A stretch of 64,000 nucleotides of DNA from Acinetobacter sp. A2 (GCF_012371325.1 NZ_JAAZQX010000010.1:1-64000), one strand, 5' to 3'; counted from the first letter of the stretch, positions 16,991-27,089 are shown. Numbers and translations are program-made. The notes: generated from the letters alone by a model not told the origin.

Positions 16991-17272
16991 ATGCATAGTT
17001 CAGCTCATATTCAAACAACACAGGCAAGTCGTATTGCCAAACGTCTACTTAACCACTGGAAACATAAATTTGAAGTTGCAGAAAGCAGCGATCAATTGCA
17101 AATTATGATGCCTACAGCAACCATTTCTCTGATTCCACAAGTGCAAGCATTGCTGGTACACATTCAACTACAAGATACCGAAGCCGATTTAACACGACTT
17201 GAACAGGTGGTGCTAGATCACTTAATTCGTATGGGACAAGAACCACTTACTGCTATTTGGCAACGTCATTAA
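16991..17272 (+). CDS. DUF2218-family protein
   Basis: A small soluble protein of 93 residues whose function is not known. The pattern MHSSAHIQTTQASRIAKRLLNHWKHKFEVAES ... LEQVVLDHLIRMGQ..L...W follows the DUF2218 family, with the conserved NHWKHKF motif. The start at 16991 gives the family length. The frame is open back to 16868, but the extra 41 residues look non-coding. It ends 9 bp before the end of the convergent M48 gene. Confidence 0.72.
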   Translation: MHSSAHIQTTQASRIAKRLLNHWKHKFEVAESSDQLQIMMPTATISLIPQVQALLVHIQLQDTEADLTRLEQVVLDHLIRMGQEPLTAIWQRH

Positions 17273-17281
17273 TTCATATAT

Positions 17282-18319
17282 TTATGGCGTTGCATGCTGC
17301 ATTTGTTCAAATTCTTTGACTGCCTGAATCCGTTTTTGCGTTGCAGGATGGCTTTGTAAAAAATCCAGTGGTGATTTCTTGGCTTGGCTGTCTTCGCCAG
17401 CATCTTGAGCCAAACGCTCCAAAAAATTTGCTAGATGAACAGTAGGAATACCCTGCTGCTGCATGGTTTTGAGTGCGTAGTGATCTGCATCAGACTCAAA
17501 GTTACGTGAATAATTCGCTCCCACCAATGCCACAGGTAAGGCCGAAATTAAATCTGTACCATCACCTGTAATGGCCAGCAAAATAATACTAAACCCTAAA
17601 CTGGACAAGGCCTGCTGCAAGCTGTGTCGCTCGACCAAATGCCCTTGTTCATGTGCCAAAACTGCAACCACTTCCTGATCATTTTGTGCCAAAGCCACCA
17701 ACTCATCGGTCAAAATAATAGTGTTGTTGGGAATGGCCAAGGCATTGGCACCCAAGCTTTCGCCTTGACGGAACAGTACTTTGGCAGGTGCATCGCCTGC
17801 AATGAGTTTTTGATAACTCCCAATAATTTGTTGCTGACGTGCTTGTGACAACTGACTCGGTTGTGTCATCTCTAAAATATAATGCTCGGCTTCATTGCCA
17901 ATTTTCTGCAAGCTACTTGCAGGCAATTGATAGGCAACATATTTTGCAGCGCTAGGAATACCCCATTGAATCGTTGCAAAAACCATGAGCAATACAAATA
18001 CCAGACTAAAGACAATCAGGCTTGGGGTACGTTCAAGTTTCCAAATGGAATGATGCACATCTTTATGCCGCAATTGAAACCATTCTGGCAAGGCTTGAGA
18101 AAACTCGATGCGGGCATCATCATTTAACTCAATCACAGGCTGGATTTTGCCTAATGCACCAACCAAGGTCATTGCAGCATAGTCATAGCGTCGTTGTTTT
18201 TGCAGTGCATCGCCATAACGTATAAGCACTGACTGGTCATCTATCGGAGAAATTTGCGCTGCCCATGGCTTAGATATCACACCATCATAAAACACGACAT
18301 CCAACACCTGCGCAGCCAT
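17282..18319 (-). CDS. M48-family zinc metalloprotease, membrane-anchored
   Basis: 345 residues. An N-terminal cytoplasmic part of about 95 residues is followed by one membrane segment (about 99-120) and an M48 peptidase domain. The zinc motif HEQGH (about 223-227) and the downstream ligand region FESDADHYAL are present. The start is taken at 18319 because GGGGA lies 5 nt before that ATG; the ATG at 18331 is possible. It follows the DUF898 gene almost without a gap. Such pairs of YjgN-like protein and M48 peptidase suggest a shared envelope role. Confidence 0.82.
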   Translation of the reverse strand: MAAQVLDVVFYDGVISKPWAAQISPIDDQSVLIRYGDALQKQRRYDYAAMTLVGALGKIQPVIELNDDARIEFSQALPEWFQLRHKDVHHSIWKLERTPSLIVFSLVFVLLMVFATIQWGIPSAAKYVAYQLPASSLQKIGNEAEHYILEMTQPSQLSQARQQQIIGSYQKLIAGDAPAKVLFRQGESLGANALAIPNNTIILTDELVALAQNDQEVVAVLAHEQGHLVERHSLQQALSSLGFSIILLAITGDGTDLISALPVALVGANYSRNFESDADHYALKTMQQQGIPTVHLANFLERLAQDAGEDSQAKKSPLDFLQSHPATQKRIQAVKEFEQMQHATP

Positions 18320-18333
18320 ATTCTTCCCCATAC

Positions 18334-19437
18334 TTAGAGCGATACATCAATATCAAAAATATCGCTGATTTCTTCTGCAAGCGCACTATGTTCAGCCTGC
18401 AGTTTGTTGATCATCGCATCTGGATCATTTTTTAAATGCAAACTTAAAGATTCCACCTGATAGCGATATAAACGAATCGCAGCCCAAGGCGTCATTAAGC
18501 CCAAACTCAGCACTTTAACAATCCAATTCGTGACCATAATCCATGCATAATGCCACTGCCCGCAATCGGTTTTAAATACGCTGCGGCTAATACTGGTATT
18601 GTTCCACGTGGTAATAAAAATTCGTGCCGACATCAGCGGCCAGACAAAAAATAAACCAAGTAAATAAATCGCTAAAAACAACCAAATCAATTGTGCAGGG
18701 TTGCTGCTCAATTGTCCTGCAAAGGCCAAAACTAGGCCAGCCCCCACTAAAATTCCAATAAACAGAAAAACGGGAATGTACATAGCGCGCATATAGGCAG
18801 GCCAGTCTGCATTCAATTTAAATTTGAGCTGACCTGCGTATAAGTGGTCTAGGCAATAGCGTTTATACATCCACACCACAACAGGAAAAAACAGTCCCAG
18901 AGTCAACAGGTTGATGACAATACATTTAAGAAATACCCAATAGGCTTCTTTATTGCTGCCCGAAAAATAAAAACGGGCATTGCCAAATTTACTATTTCGG
19001 GCATTAAAACGAATAGTGGCACGAATCAACCACGGCACTGCCAGATATAAAATGACCACCCCAATCAAGGTCGCTTTAACTGAATAATTGGAAATTACCG
19101 ATATGGCCACATAAATACCAATTGCAATTAAGCGCCCCAATAAAATTTTATGTGGAATACCAGTGAAGTCAAAACGACGCTGCACAAACTCAGTATTGCC
19201 ATAAAAATAGCGCAAACGACGGACTTTAGCCCAAGGTGCATAAAGTCCAAAGGTCACAATCATTAGCAAAATATTGACAATCCAGATGCCAAAATATTCT
19301 GAGGCTGTACCGTGAAATTGAAAATGATGGGTACGTCCCAACCATGGGTTTTCTTCAGGTGAGACACGCGGTTCAGGTGTAAAAAATGTAGAGGTTGTAG
19401 GCGGATGCTGCGCTGCATCCCAGTCTGAATTATGCAT
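18334..19437 (-). CDS. DUF898 (YjgN-like) inner-membrane protein
   Basis: 367 residues. After about 45 soluble residues there are repeated hydrophobic segments arranged in three YjgN-type units. Each has a [F/L]GLYxPWAKVRRLRYFY-like signature: TFGLYAPWAKVRRLRYFYGN, LGLFFPVVVWMYKRY and LGLMTPWAAIRLYRY. It ends with a short acidic cytoplasmic tail. The function is unknown. It is translationally close to the M48 gene (2 to 14 bp gap). Confidence 0.82.
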   Translation of the reverse strand: MHNSDWDAAQHPPTTSTFFTPEPRVSPEENPWLGRTHHFQFHGTASEYFGIWIVNILLMIVTFGLYAPWAKVRRLRYFYGNTEFVQRRFDFTGIPHKILLGRLIAIGIYVAISVISNYSVKATLIGVVILYLAVPWLIRATIRFNARNSKFGNARFYFSGSNKEAYWVFLKCIVINLLTLGLFFPVVVWMYKRYCLDHLYAGQLKFKLNADWPAYMRAMYIPVFLFIGILVGAGLVLAFAGQLSSNPAQLIWLFLAIYLLGLFFVWPLMSARIFITTWNNTSISRSVFKTDCGQWHYAWIMVTNWIVKVLSLGLMTPWAAIRLYRYQVESLSLHLKNDPDAMINKLQAEHSALAEEISDIFDIDVSL

Positions 19438-19606
19438 GTTTTGCCTTATTGTGTTTTATTTTGATGCCAGTGGCTTTACCCGTAAACCAATTCTATAAAA
19501 TACAGTGATCTTTCCAAATGGTAAAAAAGCAAGTGCTGAACATTTTAATCAAAAGTCAGCAACTTGCCTAGAAAAGTTTAAAAAAATCAGCGTCTAAAAT
19601 TAATTG

Positions 19607-20455
19607 CTATGCAGCGTCATCATCTTGCAATTGTACTGCATGGAATTGTAAATGCTCATCCATAAAACTTTGAATAAAATAATAACCATGATCATAGCCT
19701 GCATGTTCACGTAAACTTAGCGACTGCCCCACAGCAGCACAGGCTTGCTGAAATAATGCAGGATTGAGCTGACTATAAAATTGATCCTGAAGCCCTTGAT
19801 CAATCAGAATATCTTTGAATAACGCACCTTTGGTTTGTACCAATGCAGTGGCATCATGCTGTAACCACACTTGCTGATCTGTACCTAAATAATTGGAAAA
19901 TGCCTTTTCACCCCACGGACATTGACTTGGTGCGCAAATTGGCGCAAAGGCAGATACGGACTTAAATTTTTCAGGATATTTAAATGCAAGGGTCAGAGCA
20001 CCATGACCGCCCATACTGTGGCCCATAATACCCACTTGCTGCGGATTCACTGGAAACTGCGCAAGCACTTGTTGATACAGCTCATCGGCCACAAAACTTT
20101 CCATTTGATAATGTGTTGCCCAAGGTGCCTGTGTTGCATTGATATAAAAACCTGCCCCCTGCCCAATATCCCAATGATCGCCTTGTGCGACAGCATCCCC
20201 ACGTGGGGAAGTATCTGGACTAATCAGAATTAAACCCAGTTGTGCCGCCATGCGCTGTGCATGCGCTTTAATTGCAAAAGTTTCTTCCGTGCAGGTCAAG
20301 CCCGCCAAATAAAATACCGTAGGACAGGCCTGACCAGCCAAGGCTTGTGCAGGCAGAAAAATGCCAAAGCGAGTTTCACCCTGCAAGGCAGTAGAATGAA
20401 AACGATAAATCCGTTGTTCGCCCTCAAAACAGCGATTGTTCTGAATTACTTCCAT
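19607..20455 (-). CDS. fghA: S-formylglutathione hydrolase
   Basis: Serine hydrolase that splits S-formylglutathione to formate and glutathione in formaldehyde detoxification. The 282 residues show the alpha/beta-hydrolase fold, with YLAGLTCTEETF near the N-terminus (oxyanion region), the nucleophile in GHSMGGHGAL at about residue 147, and the histidine in HAGYDHGYYFI. The ATG at 20455 follows AGGAG at good spacing. The partner glutathione-dependent formaldehyde dehydrogenase is not adjacent. Confidence 0.93.
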   Translation of the reverse strand: MEVIQNNRCFEGEQRIYRFHSTALQGETRFGIFLPAQALAGQACPTVFYLAGLTCTEETFAIKAHAQRMAAQLGLILISPDTSPRGDAVAQGDHWDIGQGAGFYINATQAPWATHYQMESFVADELYQQVLAQFPVNPQQVGIMGHSMGGHGALTLAFKYPEKFKSVSAFAPICAPSQCPWGEKAFSNYLGTDQQVWLQHDATALVQTKGALFKDILIDQGLQDQFYSQLNPALFQQACAAVGQSLSLREHAGYDHGYYFIQSFMDEHLQFHAVQLQDDDAA

Positions 20456-20491
20456 CACTCTCTCCTACTGTACAGATACTTTTTATTTAAT

Positions 20492-21901
20492 TTATTCGGC
20501 AGTGCGCACATTCATTTGCGTATCACTGTTTGCAGCCATACTGCTTTGTGGAAATAAACGCTGCTCTAATTGTGGCAACATTAATTCCATATTTTTACCC
20601 ATAGACCACTGCGGTTCTGATGGGGCAAAACCTTGGGCCTGTTCCCATTTTGCCACAGTTACTTTGGCCTCACTAAAGGCATTGGCAAAGGAATTCTGCT
20701 CACGCATTGCTTGATCAAAAAACGCACGACCAAAATAAGTGTAGTCTGCTTCATTTGAGCAACCAAACGATTCACGATCTGCTGCCGAAGCGGTGATGAC
20801 CAAGGTATTATCATCTTGCAAGGCCGACACAAAGCTACCCGAATAACAGGCAGAAATCACAATCACTCGCCAGCGAATACCTGATTTATCTAAAGTGTCT
20901 CGTAGCCATTTCGGATCGACCTGATTTAAATCGAGCGGTGCATTTTCAATTTCAAAGTGATCTTTTAAACCGTGTGAAGTCATATATAAAAACAGTACGT
21001 CACTTTCACGGTTCATACGCTGTCCAATACGGCGTAACGCCATTTCAATACTGGTTTGTGAGGCAATTGGGATTACATTACGGGTCATAGGGTTATTGAT
21101 TAACACCATAGAACGCCCAAAAGTTCCAAAACGGGTATCAAACTGTTCACGAATACGTTCAATTTCAGACATAAAGACATCTTGATAACTCGCCCCTGCC
21201 ACACCTAAAAAATACCAGTGCGATTGAGCAAATTCACCATATTGAATACTTTCTAAAGCCTTATTCAATACACGGCCTTGCGCATAAAAAGCTTCTTCGC
21301 TCAAACTAGGTGGAACTTCTTCTACTTTCCAAATGGGCTGACTTTTCACTGACATTTGCCAGACCACTAAAGTAAACAACGTTGCCAAAACAATCAGCGC
21401 ACGCTCCCACCACGGCCAGTGCAATTCACGTGAAAACACCCATACGACGGCCAAGCTTTGCCATACAAACAGCACCATGAAAATAGTGGGCAAATAGTCA
21501 TACAATACATACGGCAAGACATCCATCATACCCATGTATTGAATCAGACTTTGTAATAAAGCAACGTGGGTGTCTAGCACTAACCACAGCAACGCAGGGA
21601 CCAAAAGTAGACGAGGATTATTGACCCGTTGGGACAAAATAATTCCAACAATTAAGGCGATAAACGGCCACAGGGCATAGCTGACCAAACCCTGCGGGTT
21701 AAATTCACCAACTTCACCTGCCACTAACCAGCTAAATAAGGTATTGGCAAGACCACCTAGAATCCCCCAAAAAATCAGTTGGGGAATAGATGGACGAATA
21801 ATTTGTAAGGAGCGTCGCGAACCCAAAAATAACCAAACGCCCGCAGCTTGGTTGCTTTTAAAATCGTGCCAAAAGTTAATGGAGGGTTTGAAGTCAATCA
21901 T
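20492..21901 (-). CDS. Membrane-anchored C13-family (legumain-like) cysteine peptidase
   Basis: 469 residues. The N-terminal half has about five hydrophobic segments (about 42-60, 73-90, 98-120, 132-158 and 166-183). The C-terminal half is a caspase-fold C13-type domain with the catalytic pair visible: H310 in FLYMTSHG and C352 in VISACYSGSFV. The domain should face the periplasm or cytoplasm depending on topology, which I cannot settle. It lies 36 bp upstream of fghA in the same direction, but no functional link is obvious. The substrate is unknown. Confidence 0.8.
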   Translation of the reverse strand: MIDFKPSINFWHDFKSNQAAGVWLFLGSRRSLQIIRPSIPQLIFWGILGGLANTLFSWLVAGEVGEFNPQGLVSYALWPFIALIVGIILSQRVNNPRLLLVPALLWLVLDTHVALLQSLIQYMGMMDVLPYVLYDYLPTIFMVLFVWQSLAVVWVFSRELHWPWWERALIVLATLFTLVVWQMSVKSQPIWKVEEVPPSLSEEAFYAQGRVLNKALESIQYGEFAQSHWYFLGVAGASYQDVFMSEIERIREQFDTRFGTFGRSMVLINNPMTRNVIPIASQTSIEMALRRIGQRMNRESDVLFLYMTSHGLKDHFEIENAPLDLNQVDPKWLRDTLDKSGIRWRVIVISACYSGSFVSALQDDNTLVITASAADRESFGCSNEADYTYFGRAFFDQAMREQNSFANAFSEAKVTVAKWEQAQGFAPSEPQWSMGKNMELMLPQLEQRLFPQSSMAANSDTQMNVRTAE

Positions 21902-22047
21902 AGGATTCTGTTAATCGCAGCTCGCGTTTTCACACTCCAAGTTTATGCTTGTCGTCGTAATTATCAATTGTCATTTTTAACTATATAACAAATCTTTGCA
22001 CATTATAGAAGCATTGAGCCGCTTGCCCCTGCTTTAGTGGTAGAAAT

Positions 22048-22869
22048 CTACCCATTGTTCAAATTTGGCTGAAAATAAGCATCGAAGCGACAGGCATCCC
22101 CTTGCCATTGATGGGTCGTTGATCGGCCCGCTAAAAACACCGCCAAACGTGGGCGTTTTACCACCACTCGTTTTGCAACTTGCTGTGCCAAACCCAGTAA
22201 ATGATCGCCTAAATCCATTTCACCATGTTCAGGTAACAACAAATGCAATAACTGCATTTGTTTTTTCACCTGCGCCTGCTTTTTCTGGGCTTGCTGATGC
22301 TGATCACGCTGTGGAAACATTGGGTCTAAATACACCACATCAACTATTTTGCCTTGTGCAGCACAGTCCCGCAAATAATCGGCTGAGTCTGCAAAAACCA
22401 GATCAATTCGCGCCACCACGGGAGCCAAAAATGGATCCCCCTGTGCTTGGCGTTTAGCATCTTCTAATAAAGTAAATAAAATAGGATGGCGTTCCAGCAA
22501 AGTGACCTGCGCACCCAAATGTGCCATGAGCAAACTGTCGTGTCCAAGTCCTGCCGTTGCATCAATCAGACTCGGTTTTTCTGACAAATTACAGGCACGT
22601 GCAATCATTTCAGATTTTAAAGATGCACGCTTTAAACGCCCTGATTCTGCTTTCCAGTCGGGCTGCATTTTCATGCCATTGGCGCACAACCATAAGCCGT
22701 CTGCGTCTACACATAAAGCAAGCTCAGGATGCAAACGTAAAAAACGGGCATTCAGTTTGTCTACCACTTCTAGACAAACCTGTACCCCTCTAGACAAAAG
22801 CACAGCAGAATAATGCTGTGCTTGAGCTTGCCATTCGGCTTCGGTATATAAGCGAAGCCCGCTTACCAT
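22048..22869 (-). CDS. rsmJ: 16S rRNA (guanine1516-N2) methyltransferase
   Basis: SAM-dependent enzyme that makes m2G1516 in 16S rRNA. 273 residues, with [29 protein letters not shown] (SAM motif I and acidic loop), [12 protein letters not shown] (the DPMFP catalytic motif typical of RsmJ) and [12 protein letters not shown]. The start MVSGLRL at 22869 overlaps the end of uppP by 7 bp, so the two are translationally coupled. Confidence 0.88.
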   Translation of the reverse strand: MVSGLRLYTEAEWQAQAQHYSAVLLSRGVQVCLEVVDKLNARFLRLHPELALCVDADGLWLCANGMKMQPDWKAESGRLKRASLKSEMIARACNLSEKPSLIDATAGLGHDSLLMAHLGAQVTLLERHPILFTLLEDAKRQAQGDPFLAPVVARIDLVFADSADYLRDCAAQGKIVDVVYLDPMFPQRDQHQQAQKKQAQVKKQMQLLHLLLPEHGEMDLGDHLLGLAQQVAKRVVVKRPRLAVFLAGRSTTHQWQGDACRFDAYFQPNLNNG

Positions 22870-23687
22870 AGTTTCCAGCCTGTAAATGCGAACAATAAAA
22901 TTACCAGACCTGAAGCAATACGGTACCAAGCAAAAATCATAAAATCTCGCTTAGCCACATACGCCACCAAGGCACGGATTAGCAATAGTGCCGATACAAA
23001 AGATACGATGATCCCGAAACTGAGCACCGTCCAATCTTCTGTGGTTTGGAATACATCATAGCTTTGGTACAAGTCGAGTAAGCCTGCGCCAATAATGACA
23101 GGAATACCCAAAAAGAAAGAAAATTCAGTGGCGGCTTTACGCGAAACACCCAAGAACATTGCACCAATAATGGTTGCTCCTGAACGTGATGTACCTGGAA
23201 TAAGCGATAACACCTGAATCAGACCAATCCAGATAGCATCTCTATAAGTTAGGTCTTCAACTTCATGCGCACGTACTTGTGGTGGATGTTTCTCAATCCA
23301 CATAATGATAAAACCACCAATAATCAGACCAATGGCTACGGCAACATCATTAAACAATAATTCTTTTACAGTTTGCCCAAAAGTCAGTCCAATCAGAATA
23401 ATTGGAATAGACGCCATAATCAGACCAAAGCCCAGACGACGACCTTTTTCTTCGCCTGTAAACATTCCTGTCGCTGCGCCCCAAAGACGTGTCCAGTACT
23501 CATAAATGACTGCAGCAATTGCCCCCATTTGAATGGCAATCACAAACACATCACTTTTTTCCTTGGTCCAGAAGTCCATCAGTTCAGCCGCAAGAATCAA
23601 ATGCCCCGTGCTGGAAATGGGTAAAAATTCGGTAATCCCCTCTACAATACCCATAATTGCCGCTTTGAGCAGCAGTAAAAGATCCAT
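22863..23687 (-). CDS. uppP: Undecaprenyl-diphosphatase (BacA/UppP)
   Basis: Integral inner-membrane phosphatase that recycles undecaprenyl diphosphate to the monophosphate carrier for peptidoglycan and O-antigen synthesis. The 274 residues have about eight hydrophobic segments. Both signatures are present: [20 protein letters not shown] near the N-terminus, and [18 protein letters not shown]. It is the middle gene of a tsaB-uppP-rsmJ set, 12 bp after tsaB. Confidence 0.95.
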   Translation of the reverse strand: MDLLLLLKAAIMGIVEGITEFLPISSTGHLILAAELMDFWTKEKSDVFVIAIQMGAIAAVIYEYWTRLWGAATGMFTGEEKGRRLGFGLIMASIPIILIGLTFGQTVKELLFNDVAVAIGLIIGGFIIMWIEKHPPQVRAHEVEDLTYRDAIWIGLIQVLSLIPGTSRSGATIIGAMFLGVSRKAATEFSFFLGIPVIIGAGLLDLYQSYDVFQTTEDWTVLSFGIIVSFVSALLLIRALVAYVAKRDFMIFAWYRIASGLVILLFAFTGWKLW

Positions 23688-23699
23688 AAATAACCCTAA

Positions 23700-24365
23700 T
23701 TATGCTTTGCCTTGTTCTGGAATTTTTTTCCAAGCATTGTCACGTAAATATACAGGCAGTGCTTGTTCTGCGCTCACCCATTGCTGTTGCTGCGCATAGA
23801 CGCGTGCAATAGTAGCAATATCTTGCGCGGTTGCACTTAAGCCTTTGTATTGTATTTGTTCTTGATCAATTAAACCCGCACCCGAACCCACTAAAGTAAA
23901 GCGTACCGCTTTAGCAGCATCGCTATAATTCAGCAATTGTTCCTGATCAACCGCCTGCATAATGCCCTGTTCATTCAACTGAAAACTAGCAATATAGACT
24001 TCATTCATTCGTGCATCGAGCACCGCAGTTACTGCATTTAAACCTTCAAGACGATAAGCCGCCTGTGCCAGTGCCTGCAAGGTCGATACAGGAATCACAG
24101 GTACATCATGCGACCATGCCAATGCCTGAGTCACTGCCGCATTAATACGCACACCGCTAAATGAACCCGGACCTCGGCTAAATGCAATTGCGGTCAGGTC
24201 TGCCGTACTGATTTGTGTTTGGGCAAAACCCTGCTCAATCATGGGTAAAATCGTTTGCGTTTGTGCTTTTGCTCGCGCATCCAACTGAAAAAAAAGTTCC
24301 TGCGTTTCATCTACTATAGAAACGGAACACTGCTCATTGGCAGTTTCCAATGCCAGCAATTTCAT
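23700..24365 (-). CDS. tsaB: tRNA threonylcarbamoyladenosine synthesis protein TsaB
   Basis: ASKHA-fold partner of TsaD in making t6A37 of ANN-decoding tRNAs. The 221 residues include MKLLALETANEQCSVSI, FSRGPGSFSGVRI and DARMNEVYIASF, all typical of TsaB. The start at 24365 follows AAGG with a 6-nt spacer; the frame opens two codons earlier with GTG. It begins the tsaB-uppP-rsmJ set. Confidence 0.92.
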   Translation of the reverse strand: MKLLALETANEQCSVSIVDETQELFFQLDARAKAQTQTILPMIEQGFAQTQISTADLTAIAFSRGPGSFSGVRINAAVTQALAWSHDVPVIPVSTLQALAQAAYRLEGLNAVTAVLDARMNEVYIASFQLNEQGIMQAVDQEQLLNYSDAAKAVRFTLVGSGAGLIDQEQIQYKGLSATAQDIATIARVYAQQQQWVSAEQALPVYLRDNAWKKIPEQGKA

Positions 24366-24431
24366 GCACAACCTTCTAAGGAATAAATTTCAAAAAGTGG
24401 CGTTATGATACTCCACTCCAGAAATTCGCGC

Positions 24432-24464
24432 GAGGATTTAACGCAATCTGCGCATTGAATCCTC
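24432..24464. other. Stable hairpin between tsaB and ffh
   Basis: GAGGATT (24432-24438) pairs with AATCCTC (24458-24464). A further inner stem CGCA/TGCG makes a long interrupted hairpin. No T-run follows on either strand, so it does not look like an intrinsic terminator. It may be a leader structure for tsaB. Confidence 0.4.
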
Positions 24465-24505
24465 TCTAAAAATACATCTAACCCAATATGTAAAGTGCTC
24501 AAAGC

Positions 24506-24535
24506 ACAACGCCCAAGCAGAAGCTTGGGCGTTGT
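24506..24535. terminator. Strong hairpin downstream of ffh
   Basis: A perfect 13-bp stem ACAACGCCCAAGC/GCTTGGGCGTTGT with a 4-nt loop lies 20 bp after the ffh stop. The T-run is weak, so termination may be Rho-assisted, or the stem may act as an mRNA 3' stabiliser. Confidence 0.6.
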
Positions 24536-24554
24536 TGTGAATCTAGCAGATGGC

Positions 24555-25964
24555 TTATTTTTTGGTTGGGTCGTTATTGCCAAATAACGGCCCCATACCG
24601 CCACCACTGAATTGTTTTTGCAAACCACCCAATGAGCGCATCATTTTTGCCATGCCTGATGGATTGGCAAACTTTTTCATCATTTTTGCCATTTGTGCAT
24701 GTTGCTTGATGAGTTTATTCACTTCTGCCACCTCCATACCACAACCCGCAGCAATACGTTTTTTACGGCTTGGGTTCATGAGGTCTGGGTTACGGCGTTC
24801 TTTAATGGTCATCGACTGGATAATCGCTTCCATTTTCTTAACTTGCTTTTCAGGATTCGCCTGAGCAATGGCATCTTGAATACCTGAGTTACTCATGCCA
24901 GGCAACTTGTCCAAGAAGCCCATCATGCCACCCATTTTATTCATTTGCTCAAACTGCATTAACATGTCTTCAAAGTTGAAGCTGCCGCCTTTTTGCAGTT
25001 TTTTCGCCATTTTTTCGGCTTTTTCTTTGTCGATTTTACGTTCAACTTCTTCGACTAAAGACAGCACGTCACCCATGCCCAAAATACGTTGTGCAACACG
25101 TTCTGGGTGGAATGGCTCTAGGGCATCAAGTTTTTCACCCATCCCCAAGAATTTAATTGGCTTACCTGTAATAGCACGTACTGAAAGTGCCGCACCACCA
25201 CGCGCATCACCATCCGTTTTGGTCAAGATCACGCCCGTTAATGGCAAGGCATCATTAAAGGCTTTGGCTGTATTTGCCGCATCCTGACCTGTCATGGCAT
25301 CGACCACGAACAAGGTTTCAGTCGGTTTAATAGCTGAGTGTAATGCTTTAATTTCGTCCATCATGTCATCATCGACATGCAAACGACCTGCGGTATCGAC
25401 AATTAAAACATCAGCAAACTGAATTTTTGCCTGTTCGATAGCACGGTTGGCAATATCTACAGGGTTTTCATTGGCATTCGAGTCAAAGAAAATTGCACCA
25501 ACTTCACCAGCAACTGTTTGTAGCTGTTTAATCGCTGCAGGACGGTAAACGTCGGCAGACACCATGGCGACTTTTTTCTTTTGACGTTCTTGTAAAAAAC
25601 GTGCCAATTTTGCAGCTGTGGTGGTTTTACCCGCACCCTGCAAACCTGCCAACAACACTACAACTGGTGGCTTGGCAGCTAGGTCAAGGCTTTCATTGGC
25701 CTCGCCCATCATTTTTGTGAGTTCGTCATAGACAATTTTGACGAACGCCTGACCAGGGGATAACTGAGTCATCACTTCCTGACCCAATGCCTCTTCCTTA
25801 ACTTTCGCGATGAATTCACGAGTTACAGGTAACGCCACATCGGCTTCAAGAAGTGCCATACGTACTTCACGTAACGTATCTTTAATATTGTCTTCGGTTA
25901 GCTGCCCTGAGCCAGTAACATTTCTTAAACTCTGCGTGAGTCGTTCTGTTAAGGTATCAAACAT
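24555..25964 (-). CDS. ffh: Signal recognition particle protein Ffh
   Basis: SRP54-type GTPase that binds 4.5S RNA and signal sequences for co-translational membrane targeting. The 469 residues comprise an N domain, a G domain with GLQGAGKTTTAAKLARFL (P-loop), DTAGRLHVDDDMM and TKTDGDARGG, and a Met-rich M domain from about 300 ending in MGPLFGNN. The RNA-binding motif RRKRIAAGCG appears as SRKKRIAAGCGMEVAEVN. It is divergent from ypjD with 139 bp between, a common arrangement. Confidence 0.97.
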   Translation of the reverse strand: MFDTLTERLTQSLRNVTGSGQLTEDNIKDTLREVRMALLEADVALPVTREFIAKVKEEALGQEVMTQLSPGQAFVKIVYDELTKMMGEANESLDLAAKPPVVVLLAGLQGAGKTTTAAKLARFLQERQKKKVAMVSADVYRPAAIKQLQTVAGEVGAIFFDSNANENPVDIANRAIEQAKIQFADVLIVDTAGRLHVDDDMMDEIKALHSAIKPTETLFVVDAMTGQDAANTAKAFNDALPLTGVILTKTDGDARGGAALSVRAITGKPIKFLGMGEKLDALEPFHPERVAQRILGMGDVLSLVEEVERKIDKEKAEKMAKKLQKGGSFNFEDMLMQFEQMNKMGGMMGFLDKLPGMSNSGIQDAIAQANPEKQVKKMEAIIQSMTIKERRNPDLMNPSRKKRIAAGCGMEVAEVNKLIKQHAQMAKMMKKFANPSGMAKMMRSLGGLQKQFSGGGMGPLFGNNDPTKK

Positions 25965-26103
25965 TGCAAATTCCGCTTAAAATAGCCATTAGCAAAAAAA
26001 TGTTTCTTTAAAATAGAAAATTTATGCACAAGATGCTATAGGATACTGTAGTTCTCATCGAATTTATATAAATGAATATTCATCATCCTGAAAAAGGTTT
26101 GAC

Positions 26104-26913
26104 ATGATCAGTCTCCCCTTGGTTTATACGATTTTAGCATTAATCGCTTATACCAGCTCTTTTTGGTATTTATTTTCTCATTTAATGTCTAAACGTGCGC
26201 CAAATCACTGGTTTATTCGTTCTCTGCTCAGTTTGGGCTTAGTGCTGCATGCTGCGGTGTTATATAACGATATGCTGACGCCAATGGGTGTCAATTACAA
26301 CGTGTTTAATCTGATGTCATTTACTTCAGGTCTGATGTTATTGCTGAGCTTATTGTTCAGTAGTTACCGTCCTGTGATTGCACTGAATTTGATTGGTATT
26401 CCTGTGGCTGCTGCGGGTTTAATTGCAGGCTTTTCATTCAGTCAGCATAATTTATTTATTAGCAAAAATTCGATTGGCTTAGACATTCATATTATTTTGT
26501 CGCTAGCGGCCTATGCTGTATTGCTCATGGCGACCATTCATGCGGTGTTAATGTGGTTTCAGAACCGCGAACTGAAAAATAAACAAAAGCGTCGAGTTTG
26601 GGTCAATTTACTGCCCTCTTTGCAAGATATGGAATCTTTGCTGTTTGATATGCTAATCGCAGGTTTTGCCCTACTGACTGTCGCATTAGGCTTTGGCTTC
26701 TTTACAGTAGAACATTTCTTTGCACAGCATTTAGCGCATAAAACGGCGTTTAGTATTATTTCGTGGTTTGTCTATGGTGCATTACTACTTGGACGCTACA
26801 AGTTTGGTTGGCGTGGTCAAAAAGCGATTCGCTTTACCATTATTGGTTTCTTTTTATTGGCGCTCGGTTTTATTGGTTCTAAGTTTGTGTTGGAAATGAT
26901 TTTGGGGAAGTGA
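26104..26913 (+). CDS. ypjD: CcsA/HemX-like membrane protein (YpjD)
   Basis: Polytopic inner-membrane protein of the cytochrome c assembly superfamily, 269 residues with about eight hydrophobic segments. Histidines that could contact haem are in LHAAVLYN, DIHIILSLAAYAVLL and HKTAFSIISWFVYG. The WGWD-like haem motif of true CcsA is not evident; the equivalent region reads ISWFVYGALLLGRYKFGWRG. The family occurs next to ffh in many gammaproteobacteria. The exact role is unproven. Confidence 0.8.
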   Translation: MISLPLVYTILALIAYTSSFWYLFSHLMSKRAPNHWFIRSLLSLGLVLHAAVLYNDMLTPMGVNYNVFNLMSFTSGLMLLLSLLFSSYRPVIALNLIGIPVAAAGLIAGFSFSQHNLFISKNSIGLDIHIILSLAAYAVLLMATIHAVLMWFQNRELKNKQKRRVWVNLLPSLQDMESLLFDMLIAGFALLTVALGFGFFTVEHFFAQHLAHKTAFSIISWFVYGALLLGRYKFGWRGQKAIRFTIIGFFLLALGFIGSKFVLEMILGK

Positions 26914-27089
26914 GTTGATTACACTTTTACAATGATCAGAGCGAACGAGTTAATCTATTTATGCCGAGAGCAGATAGAGAACAGAAATATTAAAGTCCTT
27001 GTGAAGACCACATCAATTCCAAGCCATTGCCTAGACATCCTCCATAAAAAAACGTATAACTCCACTTTTGTTTGAGCTGGTAGCATCCT

